Origin: an uncultured Bacilli bacterium | GTDB taxonomy: Bacteria; Bacillota_I; Bacilli_A; RF39; UBA660 | DNA length: 59,670 nt | Assembly: GCA_947627805.1 (NCBI GenBank) | Contig: CANQXB010000002.1 | Location: 1 to 59,670, forward strand | Direction: 5' to 3' | Shown: piece after piece, positions 16,481-22,912 of the stretch | Layout of the letters: each line of letters starts with the position of its first letter | Position numbering within the stretch: the stretch's first letter is position 1 | Made by a program: the position numbers and the translations under genes | The notes under the pieces: model-generated | Databases searched by the model: none | What the model was told of the DNA's origin: nothing | What the model saw: the letters and a program-made list of their open reading frames with translations, nothing else

Positions 16481-17359
16481 ATGAATCAAAAAAGAAATAT
16501 TATTATTGCTGTAGTATCAATACTTGTAGTAGTTTTTATTGGTTTTGGAGTGGTAGCGTTTATGAATTATGCTTCTCTAAGTAGAAATAGAAATGTAATT
16601 CCCGAAGAAGTAAATAATAGTTCCTTTGAAGAATCATTTGATTGGTCAGAATATACAACACACGGAGAATTTGGTCCAGATGGTATAGCTTGGGTTTGTA
16701 TTGATAATTATACAGGAAGTAACTGTGGATATATCAATAAAAATAAAGAATACGTTTTTGATTTAATGGACAAAAATCGTTTTGATCCAGTTAAAACTGT
16801 TGGATTTGAATATTTGTTAGATGACTATCAAGATGGTACAGCAGTAATTGTTTATACAAATGATGAAACTGATATGGACCACGGATGTTTTATTGGGGTT
16901 TATGATACCAATGGTAAAGTAATCGACGAAGTTGAGCAAAGCAGAGTTCGTTGTAATTACGAAGTTAAACATTTAGATAATGGTAATATAGTAATTTATG
17001 GTGGAGATTTTACTCCAGATTATTATTACATGTATGGTGCTAAGTCTAAAAAAATAAAAGAACTAGAGATAAGTTTTATTGATAATGTAGATGAGTTAGA
17101 ATATAGTGATGGACTTCTTTATATTTATGATCGAGATGTTATCGGTACTCCAGGTCCTCGTTATTTTGATGAAAGTGGTAATTTAGTTTTAAAAATTACA
17201 ACAGAAAGTAATGAAAACTTTACTAGAGTTAATTCGGGAACACCATTTGAAAACGGAAAAGCTACGATTAATTTTAAAGGAAAAGATAATAATAATTATA
17301 CAGTTACCATTGATAAAAAAGGTAAATGGTTAGATGAACCAGTTAGAGCAGAAGATTAA
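16481..17359 (+). CDS. Membrane-anchored extracellular protein, possibly WG-repeat-like
   Basis: A 292-aa protein with one N-terminal membrane helix (residues 6-28) and an ectodomain. The ectodomain has repeated aromatic/Gly strand motifs such as GYINKNKEYVFDLM and DESGNLVLKI, which resemble WG/beta-propeller-like repeats. It starts 2 bp after the zinc-ribbon gene, so it belongs to the same operon. Function unknown. Confidence 0.7.
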   Translation: MNQKRNIIIAVVSILVVVFIGFGVVAFMNYASLSRNRNVIPEEVNNSSFEESFDWSEYTTHGEFGPDGIAWVCIDNYTGSNCGYINKNKEYVFDLMDKNRFDPVKTVGFEYLLDDYQDGTAVIVYTNDETDMDHGCFIGVYDTNGKVIDEVEQSRVRCNYEVKHLDNGNIVIYGGDFTPDYYYMYGAKSKKIKELEISFIDNVDELEYSDGLLYIYDRDVIGTPGPRYFDESGNLVLKITTESNENFTRVNSGTPFENGKATINFKGKDNNNYTVTIDKKGKWLDEPVRAED

Positions 17360-17434
17360 AAAATTATATTATATTTTAAAAGTAGTTAATAAAAAATGAC
17401 AAAATTTATTTTTAATTATTGTGTAAAGTTTAAA

Positions 17435-17480
17435 AAGAATTCTTGATGAGTTTGACTTTTTTTGTAAAATAATGTATTAT
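17435..17480 (+). promoter_or_regulatory. Promoter and palindrome upstream of the LysR gene
   Basis: TTGACT (17452-17457) and TATTAT (17475-17480) are separated by 17 bp. A 10-bp palindrome AAGAATTCTT (17435-17444) lies just upstream of the -35. LysR-type genes often regulate themselves, so this could be an operator. Confidence 0.6.
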
Positions 17481-17509
17481 ATATCCCAAGTTTTAGGGGG
17501 ATTTATAAT

Positions 17510-18406
17510 ATGAATATAAAAGAAAATTTTAATTTATATTATAGTTTTTATATTGTGGCTAGTGAAATGAGTTTTTCTAAAGCAGCATCTAAATATTTAG
17601 TTGATCAATCAAATTTAAGTCATGATGTAAAAGAATTAGAAAATAATTTAAATTTAAATTTGTTAAATAGAAATAATAAAGGCATAAAAAATCTAACAAC
17701 TGATGGTTTAAGATTATTTAATTATTTAGATAAATTATTTCAAGAACATGATAACTTTATAAAGGATTATTTAAATAAAGGTGATGATATAACTGGGGAG
17801 TTAGTTATAGGGACAACAAGAAATATTGCTGATAATAGACTTTCAAAGTATTTAAGTGAATTTTATAAATTGTATCCAAAAGTTAAAATAAATGTTTTTA
17901 CTGATAGTGCGAATAACTTAAATGAATTTTTATTATCCCATAAGATTGATATTTTAATAGATTATTTACCAAATATTAATTTTAGTAAAAAAGAAAACAT
18001 GGAAATTGAAACAATAAGTAAATTTGAAACTGCCTTTGCTTGTTCTAAAAAGTATTATGATAAATATACAAAAGATATTAAATCATTAAAAGATTTAAAT
18101 AAATATAAATTAGTTATTCCTGGTTCATCAAGAAGAAAGCAAATGTTAGATGAAGTATTACAACCTCTTAATATAAAATTGAAACCGATAATTGAGATGC
18201 CTGATTCTAAGTGTATGGCTGAATTTATAAAAGAAAATGACTGCATAGGATATTTTATTAAAGAAGAAATAGAAGAATATGAATTAGTAGCATTAAATTT
18301 AAAAGAATCAATGCCGGTTAATTATATTGGAATAATTTATCCTAAAAACACTATAAACAACGTTTCTAAAAAATTTATTGAACTGGTTTTAAGAAATAAT
18401 AATTAA
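17510..18406 (+). CDS. LysR-type transcriptional regulator
   Basis: A 298-aa regulator. The N-terminal winged HTH is SFSKAASKYLVDQSNLSHDV followed by LENNLNLNLLNRNNKG (residues about 18-60). The effector-binding domain follows, starting at ELVIGTTRNIADNRLSKYL. The family acts as tetramers and senses small metabolites. Downstream Nudix and oxidoreductase genes are the nearest possible targets, but this is inferred only from position. The start ATG follows AGGGGGAT. Confidence 0.9.
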   Translation: MNIKENFNLYYSFYIVASEMSFSKAASKYLVDQSNLSHDVKELENNLNLNLLNRNNKGIKNLTTDGLRLFNYLDKLFQEHDNFIKDYLNKGDDITGELVIGTTRNIADNRLSKYLSEFYKLYPKVKINVFTDSANNLNEFLLSHKIDILIDYLPNINFSKKENMEIETISKFETAFACSKKYYDKYTKDIKSLKDLNKYKLVIPGSSRRKQMLDEVLQPLNIKLKPIIEMPDSKCMAEFIKENDCIGYFIKEEIEEYELVALNLKESMPVNYIGIIYPKNTINNVSKKFIELVLRNNN

Positions 18407-18420
18407 AACTAGTTTTTTTA

Positions 18421-18429
18421 TGTTATAAT
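18421..18429 (+). promoter_or_regulatory. Extended -10 promoter of the Nudix gene
   Basis: TGTTATAAT gives TG-n-TATAAT directly upstream of the Nudix gene. It makes an in-frame GTG at 18431 too early to be the start. Confidence 0.55.
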
Positions 18430-18451
18430 AGTGTATATTGTGGTGATTAGT

Positions 18452-18994
18452 ATGAGATGTATTGGAAAACTTACTGATGAAGATTTTAATTTAGAAAGTG
18501 TACCTTTAGATAATCCAAGAATTAGATATGCCGCACGAGGAATTATTTTTAATGAAGATGGTAAAGTAGCTATATTATATAAGCAAAAGAAAAATGAATT
18601 TAAACTAATTGGTGGCGGAATTGAAGAAGATGAAGATCCAAAAGAGGCATTTGAAAGAGAAGCATTAGAGGAAACTGGTTATAAAATAGAAATATATGAG
18701 TGTTTGGGTACTTTTGAAGAAATAAAATCTCGTGATAATTTTAAGCAAACATCTTATGTGTTTGTATCAAGAGCATTAAAAAAAGTTAGTAATCCCCACT
18801 ATACTGAAAAAGAATTAAAAGAAAATTCTCAATTCCTATGGTTAGATTTAGAAAAAGCACTTAAAATAATAAAAGCTTGTCAAAAAAATATTTTACCTTC
18901 TGAATTTGAAAGCAGATTAAGTCTATATCATACTAAATTTGTTGTAAGAAGAGATTACTTGATATTAAAATATTATAAACACAACTATTATTAA
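18452..18994 (+). CDS. Nudix hydrolase
   Basis: A 180-residue pyrophosphohydrolase that removes nucleoside-diphosphate-linked groups. The Nudix box is complete: GGGIEEDEDPKEAFEREALE followed by ETGY, matching G-x5-E-x7-REUxEExGU. The N-terminus includes NPRIRYAARGIIFNEDGKVA, the usual first strand. The substrate is not readable. The start is the ATG at 18452 after GGTG, because the promoter -10 box lies at 18424-18429. Confidence 0.9.
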   Translation: MRCIGKLTDEDFNLESVPLDNPRIRYAARGIIFNEDGKVAILYKQKKNEFKLIGGGIEEDEDPKEAFEREALEETGYKIEIYECLGTFEEIKSRDNFKQTSYVFVSRALKKVSNPHYTEKELKENSQFLWLDLEKALKIIKACQKNILPSEFESRLSLYHTKFVVRRDYLILKYYKHNYY

Positions 18995-19009
18995 GAGTTA
19001 GGTAAATAA

Positions 19010-19025
19010 TACATAACGTTATGTA
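19010..19025. promoter_or_regulatory. 16-bp perfect palindrome, likely operator
   Basis: TACATAACGTTATGTA is a perfect palindrome upstream of the promoter of the oxidoreductase gene. It is long enough to be a regulator site, and its position upstream of the -35 fits an activator. The LysR protein at 17510 is one candidate. Confidence 0.55.
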
Positions 19026-19058
19026 AAATAAACCTTTTACTTAAATTTGATTTTAAAA

Positions 19059-19091
19059 TATAATAAGACCATTAAAAAAGGAGGTCTTATT
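19059..19091 (+). promoter_or_regulatory. -10 box with inverted repeat covering the ribosome binding site
   Basis: TATAAT (19059-19064) overlaps the left arm of a 9-bp inverted repeat, AATAAGACC (62-70) and GGTCTTATT (83-91). The right arm includes the end of the AGGAGG site. Since transcription would start near 19071, it is more likely a DNA operator than an RNA hairpin. Confidence 0.5.
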
Positions 19092-19096
19092 TTATT

Positions 19097-20917
19097 ATGA
19101 ATAATTTATCAAGTAAAGCTACTGATATTGTTTTAAATGGCTTAAATAGTATTAGTATAAAAGAAAATAAGGCCTTTAAAGATATAAATGTAGCATTAGT
19201 AGGATTAGGTCCTCATGCAAAAAGAATATATTTAAATTATTTAAGAAAACATAAAATAGAATTAAGCTTATTGGTAGAATTAGAATCTAATAAACAAAAT
19301 TCTCGAAAATATCTTGATGAAAACGGATTTAAAAGAACTAAAATTTTTACTATTGATGATAAATATAAAGATTTAGAACATTTACCAGTTAAAGTTGCTG
19401 ATAACTTACACGCGGTATTTAAAACTCTTGAAATAACCCATTTATTGATTTCAACAGAGCCAAAAGCTCACAATATGTATATAGAGTTTGGTTTAAAGAA
19501 TAATATTCACACATTAACTGATAAACCTATAACTGTTACTAAAAATATGACAAGTTTAAGAAGTATAGAAAAGGTTAGAAAACAATATTATAATATAGTT
19601 AAACTTGCCGAAAGTTCTAGTGCTATGTGTAAAGTTATGTGTCAAAGACAATATCATAAGGGATATGAATATATCAAAAATTTATTAAATGAAGTTGTTT
19701 CTAAATATCAAATGCCGATTACTTATATTGATATTTATCATTGTGATGGCAACTGGGAAATGCCCCACGATTTAAAAAAAGAAAATCACCCATATAAGTA
19801 TGGATATGGAAAACTTTTTCATAGTGGATATCATTTTATAGATTTATTAAGTGATTTTTTAAAAATTAATATGCAATTAAATGATACAAAAAGAATAACA
19901 AAGGGTGAAATTAATAGCAGATGCTTTACTCCAAATGATGAAATTAATGTATTTAATATCGAAGATTATAAAAGAATATTTAAAAATCAAGATATACCTG
20001 ATTATTATTTTGAAAATGATGATCCTAAATTTAAAAAGTATGGTGAGAAAAATTTTTATGGATTGTTGGAGTTTAGAAATAAAAACAATCAAATAATTAC
20101 CAATGCTAATTTAAACTTATTACACTATGGTTTTTCTCGTAGAGGTTGGATTGAGTCAAAAGATTATTATAAAAAGAATGGCCGCATAAGACATGAAAGA
20201 ATAAATATTCAAGTAGGACCTCTTTTAAACATTCAAGTCCATAGTTATCAAAGTAAAGAAATAAAAGATAGAGATCCAAACAATTTATTAGAAGAACAAG
20301 TTGGTGGATTAGAACATTTTGATATAGATATATATAGAAATGTTGATGTTATTGGAGGAAAACCTTTTGAAAGAATTAGCTTGGGTAGTTTATATACTGA
20401 TAAAGAAAGAAAAGAATTTTTAGGATATAACGAATTATCAAGAGAAGTTTATTTAAATAATTTCTTTAAAGGTAAATGTGATAAGGGAGATATAAAAGAT
20501 CAAGCTTTAGCAATTGAAATATTATATAGTTGTGCTAAAGGAATCCATAATTATTACAATAATAAAGAGATAACTGAAAAGATAAATGTTTGTAATGAGT
20601 ATACATATCCATTTATTGCAAAAAGATTAAAAAGTTATTCTAATAAATCCACTATAAATTTAGACAAAGAAATTGTTAAATATAATGAATATTCTAACAA
20701 TATTTATACTGTATATAATTATATGAAATATGTTCCTTCAAATAACAATTATGAAGTATTCATATCTATCGAAGATACTAAAAGTGTCGCTGGATCACTA
20801 TTATTTAAGGCATTTAAGAATAAATTTATAGCTTACATTTATTATAAACATATAGAATATATTGCTAAACATAAGAAAATAACATATCTTGAAAAACTAA
20901 TCGAAAAAACTAAATAG
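19097..20917 (+). CDS. Gfo/Idh/MocA-family oxidoreductase-like protein
   Basis: A 606-aa protein, larger than the usual 330-400 aa of the family. Residues 30-45 form the Rossmann start (NVALVGLGPHAKR, GLGPHA at 36-41). HLLISTEPKAHNMYIEFGLK and LTDKP with Lys143 match the family's EKP motif. The region beyond residue 200 (HSGYHFIDLLSDFLKI) fits the substrate domain. The long C-terminal extension is unrecognised. It probably acts on a sugar or sugar-nucleotide with NAD(P), which is inferred from the family. AGGAGG sits 12 bp before the start. Confidence 0.75.
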   Translation: MNNLSSKATDIVLNGLNSISIKENKAFKDINVALVGLGPHAKRIYLNYLRKHKIELSLLVELESNKQNSRKYLDENGFKRTKIFTIDDKYKDLEHLPVKVADNLHAVFKTLEITHLLISTEPKAHNMYIEFGLKNNIHTLTDKPITVTKNMTSLRSIEKVRKQYYNIVKLAESSSAMCKVMCQRQYHKGYEYIKNLLNEVVSKYQMPITYIDIYHCDGNWEMPHDLKKENHPYKYGYGKLFHSGYHFIDLLSDFLKINMQLNDTKRITKGEINSRCFTPNDEINVFNIEDYKRIFKNQDIPDYYFENDDPKFKKYGEKNFYGLLEFRNKNNQIITNANLNLLHYGFSRRGWIESKDYYKKNGRIRHERINIQVGPLLNIQVHSYQSKEIKDRDPNNLLEEQVGGLEHFDIDIYRNVDVIGGKPFERISLGSLYTDKERKEFLGYNELSREVYLNNFFKGKCDKGDIKDQALAIEILYSCAKGIHNYYNNKEITEKINVCNEYTYPFIAKRLKSYSNKSTINLDKEIVKYNEYSNNIYTVYNYMKYVPSNNNYEVFISIEDTKSVAGSLLFKAFKNKFIAYIYYKHIEYIAKHKKITYLEKLIEKTK

Positions 20918-20942
20918 TTTACTTTTTAAATACTTTTTGCGT

Positions 20943-20963
20943 ACTAAATTTATACGATTTAGT
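20943..20963. repeat. Inverted repeat near the left end of the ICE
   Basis: ACTAAAT and ATTTAGT flank TTATACG. It lies 25 bp after the oxidoreductase stop. It could be part of an attachment site or a weak terminator. Confidence 0.3.
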
Positions 20964-20966
20964 TTA

Positions 20967-20994
20967 TTGATTTATCATTGTCAAGGTTTATAAT
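20967..20994 (+). promoter_or_regulatory. Promoter 1 at ICE left end
   Basis: TTGATT and TATAAT are spaced by 16 bp. Transcripts would begin near 21001 and run straight into an imperfect 10-bp hairpin with arms AAATGAG/CTCATTT at about 21002-21038. Confidence 0.45.
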
Positions 20995-21069
20995 GTAGTA
21001 AAATGAGTTAATTCTGTAAGAAGAAATAGCTCATTTATTTATTATTAGAAAATATTGTTGTTACATCTC

Positions 21070-21109
21070 TTGACAAAAATTGCCATTTGAAATAAAATAA
21101 ATGACAATT
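21070..21109 (+). promoter_or_regulatory. Strong ICE promoter with operator-like inverted repeat
   Basis: TTGACA (21070-21075) and TAAAAT (21093-21098) are separated by exactly 17 bp. An inverted repeat, AATTGCCATTT (78-88) and AAATGACAATT (99-109) with one mismatch, brackets the -10 box. This is the layout of a repressor-controlled promoter. Confidence 0.75.
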
Positions 21110-21124
21110 CTTGAGGTGATGATT

Positions 21125-21193
21125 ATGTACTCAGTAGAAAGATGCAAATTTAACAATATTAAATTAGTAATAAATTATAAAGAGATTTTATAG
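21125..21193 (+). CDS. 22-codon leader peptide
   Basis: MYSVERCKFNNIKLVINYKE plus IL, then TAG. The ATG follows GAGGTGAT at good spacing. The last codons (nt 21179-21190) form the left arm of the following terminator, so a ribosome at the end of this ORF would prevent the terminator from folding. That is the arrangement of a translation-dependent attenuator. No biased codon run is seen. Confidence 0.65.
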   Translation: MYSVERCKFNNIKLVINYKEIL

Positions 21194-21225
21194 TTAGAAT
21201 TTTCTGCCTTTAAAATCTCTTTTTA
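21179..21225 (+). terminator. Attenuator terminator after the leader ORF
   Basis: A perfect 12-bp stem (AAAGAGATTTTA with TAAAATCTCTTT) has a 20-nt loop and ends in a T run. It lies between the leader ORF and the first ICE gene at 21246. Confidence 0.85.
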
Positions 21226-21245
21226 AATGAAAGGAGTGAGTCTTA

Positions 21246-21779
21246 ATGGATAATGTTGTAACAATAGATCAGTTGCTAAATGTTAGTAAAACAGTAACTG
21301 AACATGCAAAAGAAGAAACAGAAAATAATCAACTTTTAGATGAATATATTTGCAACCGATACAATATTTTAAATGAAAAAAAGAAACTTATAAAATTGTT
21401 TTCAATTTTTAAATCAGCTAAATATTTATATAGTTTTCCTATTGAAGAAAGTATTAAGACAACTCCAGTATATGAAAAGAGGTTAGGAACTGCTCAAAGA
21501 ATTACCCCAAGTCAAGTAGATAGTACAGTAGAAAGACATTTAGATAAGATGATATTTATAACAGAATTATATAATACATTAATTATTTTAAGTTATAAAC
21601 TTACCATAAGTGAAGCTATTTATTTGATAAATACATTTTTAACTCATAAATCAGAAGATGATATCGCGGAAATAATTGGCATTTCAAAAACATATCTTCA
21701 AAAGATTAAAAAGAGTTGCATAGTAAAGATGTGGACAGATTTTAATAAATATTGTAAAAATGATTATTGGAATGATTAA
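21246..21779 (+). CDS. Putative HTH regulator, sigma region 4-like
   Basis: A 177-aa protein. The last 60 residues look like a sigma-70 region 4/ArpU-type helix-turn-helix (EDDIAEIIGISKTYLQKIKK). The preceding part is helical with no known domain. AAAGGAG lies 8 bp before the ATG. It is the first full gene behind the ICE promoter and attenuator, so it is a good candidate for the element's transcriptional activator. A terminator follows. The family assignment is tentative. Confidence 0.6.
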   Translation: MDNVVTIDQLLNVSKTVTEHAKEETENNQLLDEYICNRYNILNEKKKLIKLFSIFKSAKYLYSFPIEESIKTTPVYEKRLGTAQRITPSQVDSTVERHLDKMIFITELYNTLIILSYKLTISEAIYLINTFLTHKSEDDIAEIIGISKTYLQKIKKSCIVKMWTDFNKYCKNDYWND

Positions 21780-21797
21780 ATAAATCATTCTTTTTTT
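21770..21797 (+). terminator. Terminator overlapping the end of the HTH gene
   Basis: An 8-bp stem GAATGATT / AATCATTC contains the stop codon in its loop and is followed by T7. Confidence 0.8.
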
Positions 21798-21854
21798 GAG
21801 TTTATAGGGATCTCATTATAAAAAAACTATTTTTTTATGGGAAGGAGGTTTGAA

Positions 21855-22094
21855 ATGGATATTAGATTATCTTTAACTAGAGAATTAGGCGATTTAGTAA
21901 AGGAAAGAGCAGAAGAACTTAAGATTTCTAATCAAGACTATTTAAGAATGTTAATAAGACTTGATTTAGCAGTTAAAAGATATCAAAAGTTATCTGCTTA
22001 TGTTGATGTTCTATATGAAAAGATTAATGAATATCATGATAAGTTAGGTATTTATGCAACACCTTTACAAGATTATCCTATTGTCAATTTCTAA
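21855..22094 (+). CDS. Ribbon-helix-helix DNA-binding protein
   Basis: A 79-residue protein opening with a beta-strand (MDIRLSLTRELGDLVKERAE) and two helices (SNQDYLRMLIRLDLAV), typical of RHH/CopG-like proteins that bind operators as dimers. The C-terminal part is a possible coiled segment. The start is set at ATG 21855 after AAGGAGG; an upstream ATG at 21837 precedes that site and cannot use it. It may repress ICE promoters. Confidence 0.75.
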   Translation: MDIRLSLTRELGDLVKERAEELKISNQDYLRMLIRLDLAVKRYQKLSAYVDVLYEKINEYHDKLGIYATPLQDYPIVNF

Positions 22095-22103
22095 AAATAG
22101 ACG

Positions 22104-22132
22104 CTGACTTTTTATTTATAACGTGATAATAT
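22104..22132 (+). promoter_or_regulatory. Promoter of the ICE lipoprotein
   Basis: CTGACT and TAATAT are spaced by 17 bp, followed by AAAAGGAG. Confidence 0.5.
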
Positions 22133-22161
22133 AGTTGTAATAAATAAAAGGAGTGATTTAT

Positions 22162-22851
22162 ACGAAAAAAACATTTATTATTTTTTTAATAGTTTTCTTA
22201 TTATGTGGCTGTGGTAAAGAAAATAAAGTTACAGAAAACAAAGTTTTACAAAATGTAGTTGAATCAGAGCAAGAAAAAGAAATTGAAGAAAATAATAAAA
22301 ATGTTGATGTTCAAGAACAAGTTGAGGAAAAAAATGAAACTGATTCAGACACAAATGAAAAAGTAGAAAGTAAAGATACAAATAATAAGAATAACATGAA
22401 TACAAATAACAATACTAATACAAATAAACAAGAAACTAATACAAATGCAAGTGAGAATGTTGAAAGTAATGTAGAAGTAAAAAAAGAAGAAGAAACAAAT
22501 ACAAAGCATACTTGCACAGATGCTGATTCAGGATTTGTTATTTGGAAAAATAATTATTTAAAAACTAATAATACCTCGAGATTATATGATTCTTTTGATA
22601 TAGCTTATGCGGCAGGGTATGAAATAGCATCTAAATATTCTTATGGTTATATTGTAGATAAATCACCATCAAGATATTCTGATGATACTTGTACAAAAGA
22701 AGTTTATATTTTAGAGATTTATGTTCCACAAGGCATTTGTGAAAACAATCCAATGTTGTATGTTCCTAATAATATAAATATTGAGGGACAACATTTAACA
22801 TCAGTAGGATATTTAAAGCAATTAGGTTATGAATGTGTAGGTAAAAGTTAA
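22162..22851 (+). CDS. ICE lipoprotein with apparent ACG start
   Basis: About 229 residues: a signal peptide (KKTFIIFLIVFLLCGC, lipobox LCGC), a long low-complexity acidic/Asn/Thr linker, and a C-terminal domain with four Cys (HTCTDADSG, DDTC, GICEN, YECVG). AAAGGAG is 8 bp before an ACG codon exactly where an ATG is expected. The only ordinary in-frame start, GTG 22153, overlaps the ribosome site. Either ACG is used as a rare start or the base is a mutation or error. The neighbouring adhesin suggests a cell-surface role in mating contact or surface exclusion (inferred). Confidence 0.7.
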   Translation, partial: TKKTFIIFLIVFLLCGCGKENKVTENKVLQNVVESEQEKEIEENNKNVDVQEQVEEKNETDSDTNEKVESKDTNNKNNMNTNNNTNTNKQETNTNASENVESNVEVKKEEETNTKHTCTDADSGFVIWKNNYLKTNNTSRLYDSFDIAYAAGYEIASKYSYGYIVDKSPSRYSDDTCTKEVYILEIYVPQGICENNPMLYVPNNINIEGQHLTSVGYLKQLGYECVGKS

Positions 22852-22862
22852 AATGATATTAT

Positions 22863-22885
22863 GGTAAGCAAATGCTTACTTTTTT
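22863..22885 (+). terminator. Terminator between lipoprotein and adhesin
   Basis: Stem GTAAGC / GCTTAC with loop AAAT, followed by T6. Confidence 0.75.
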
Positions 22886-22912
22886 AATTGGAAAAAATGA
22901 AAGGGTGGTTTA

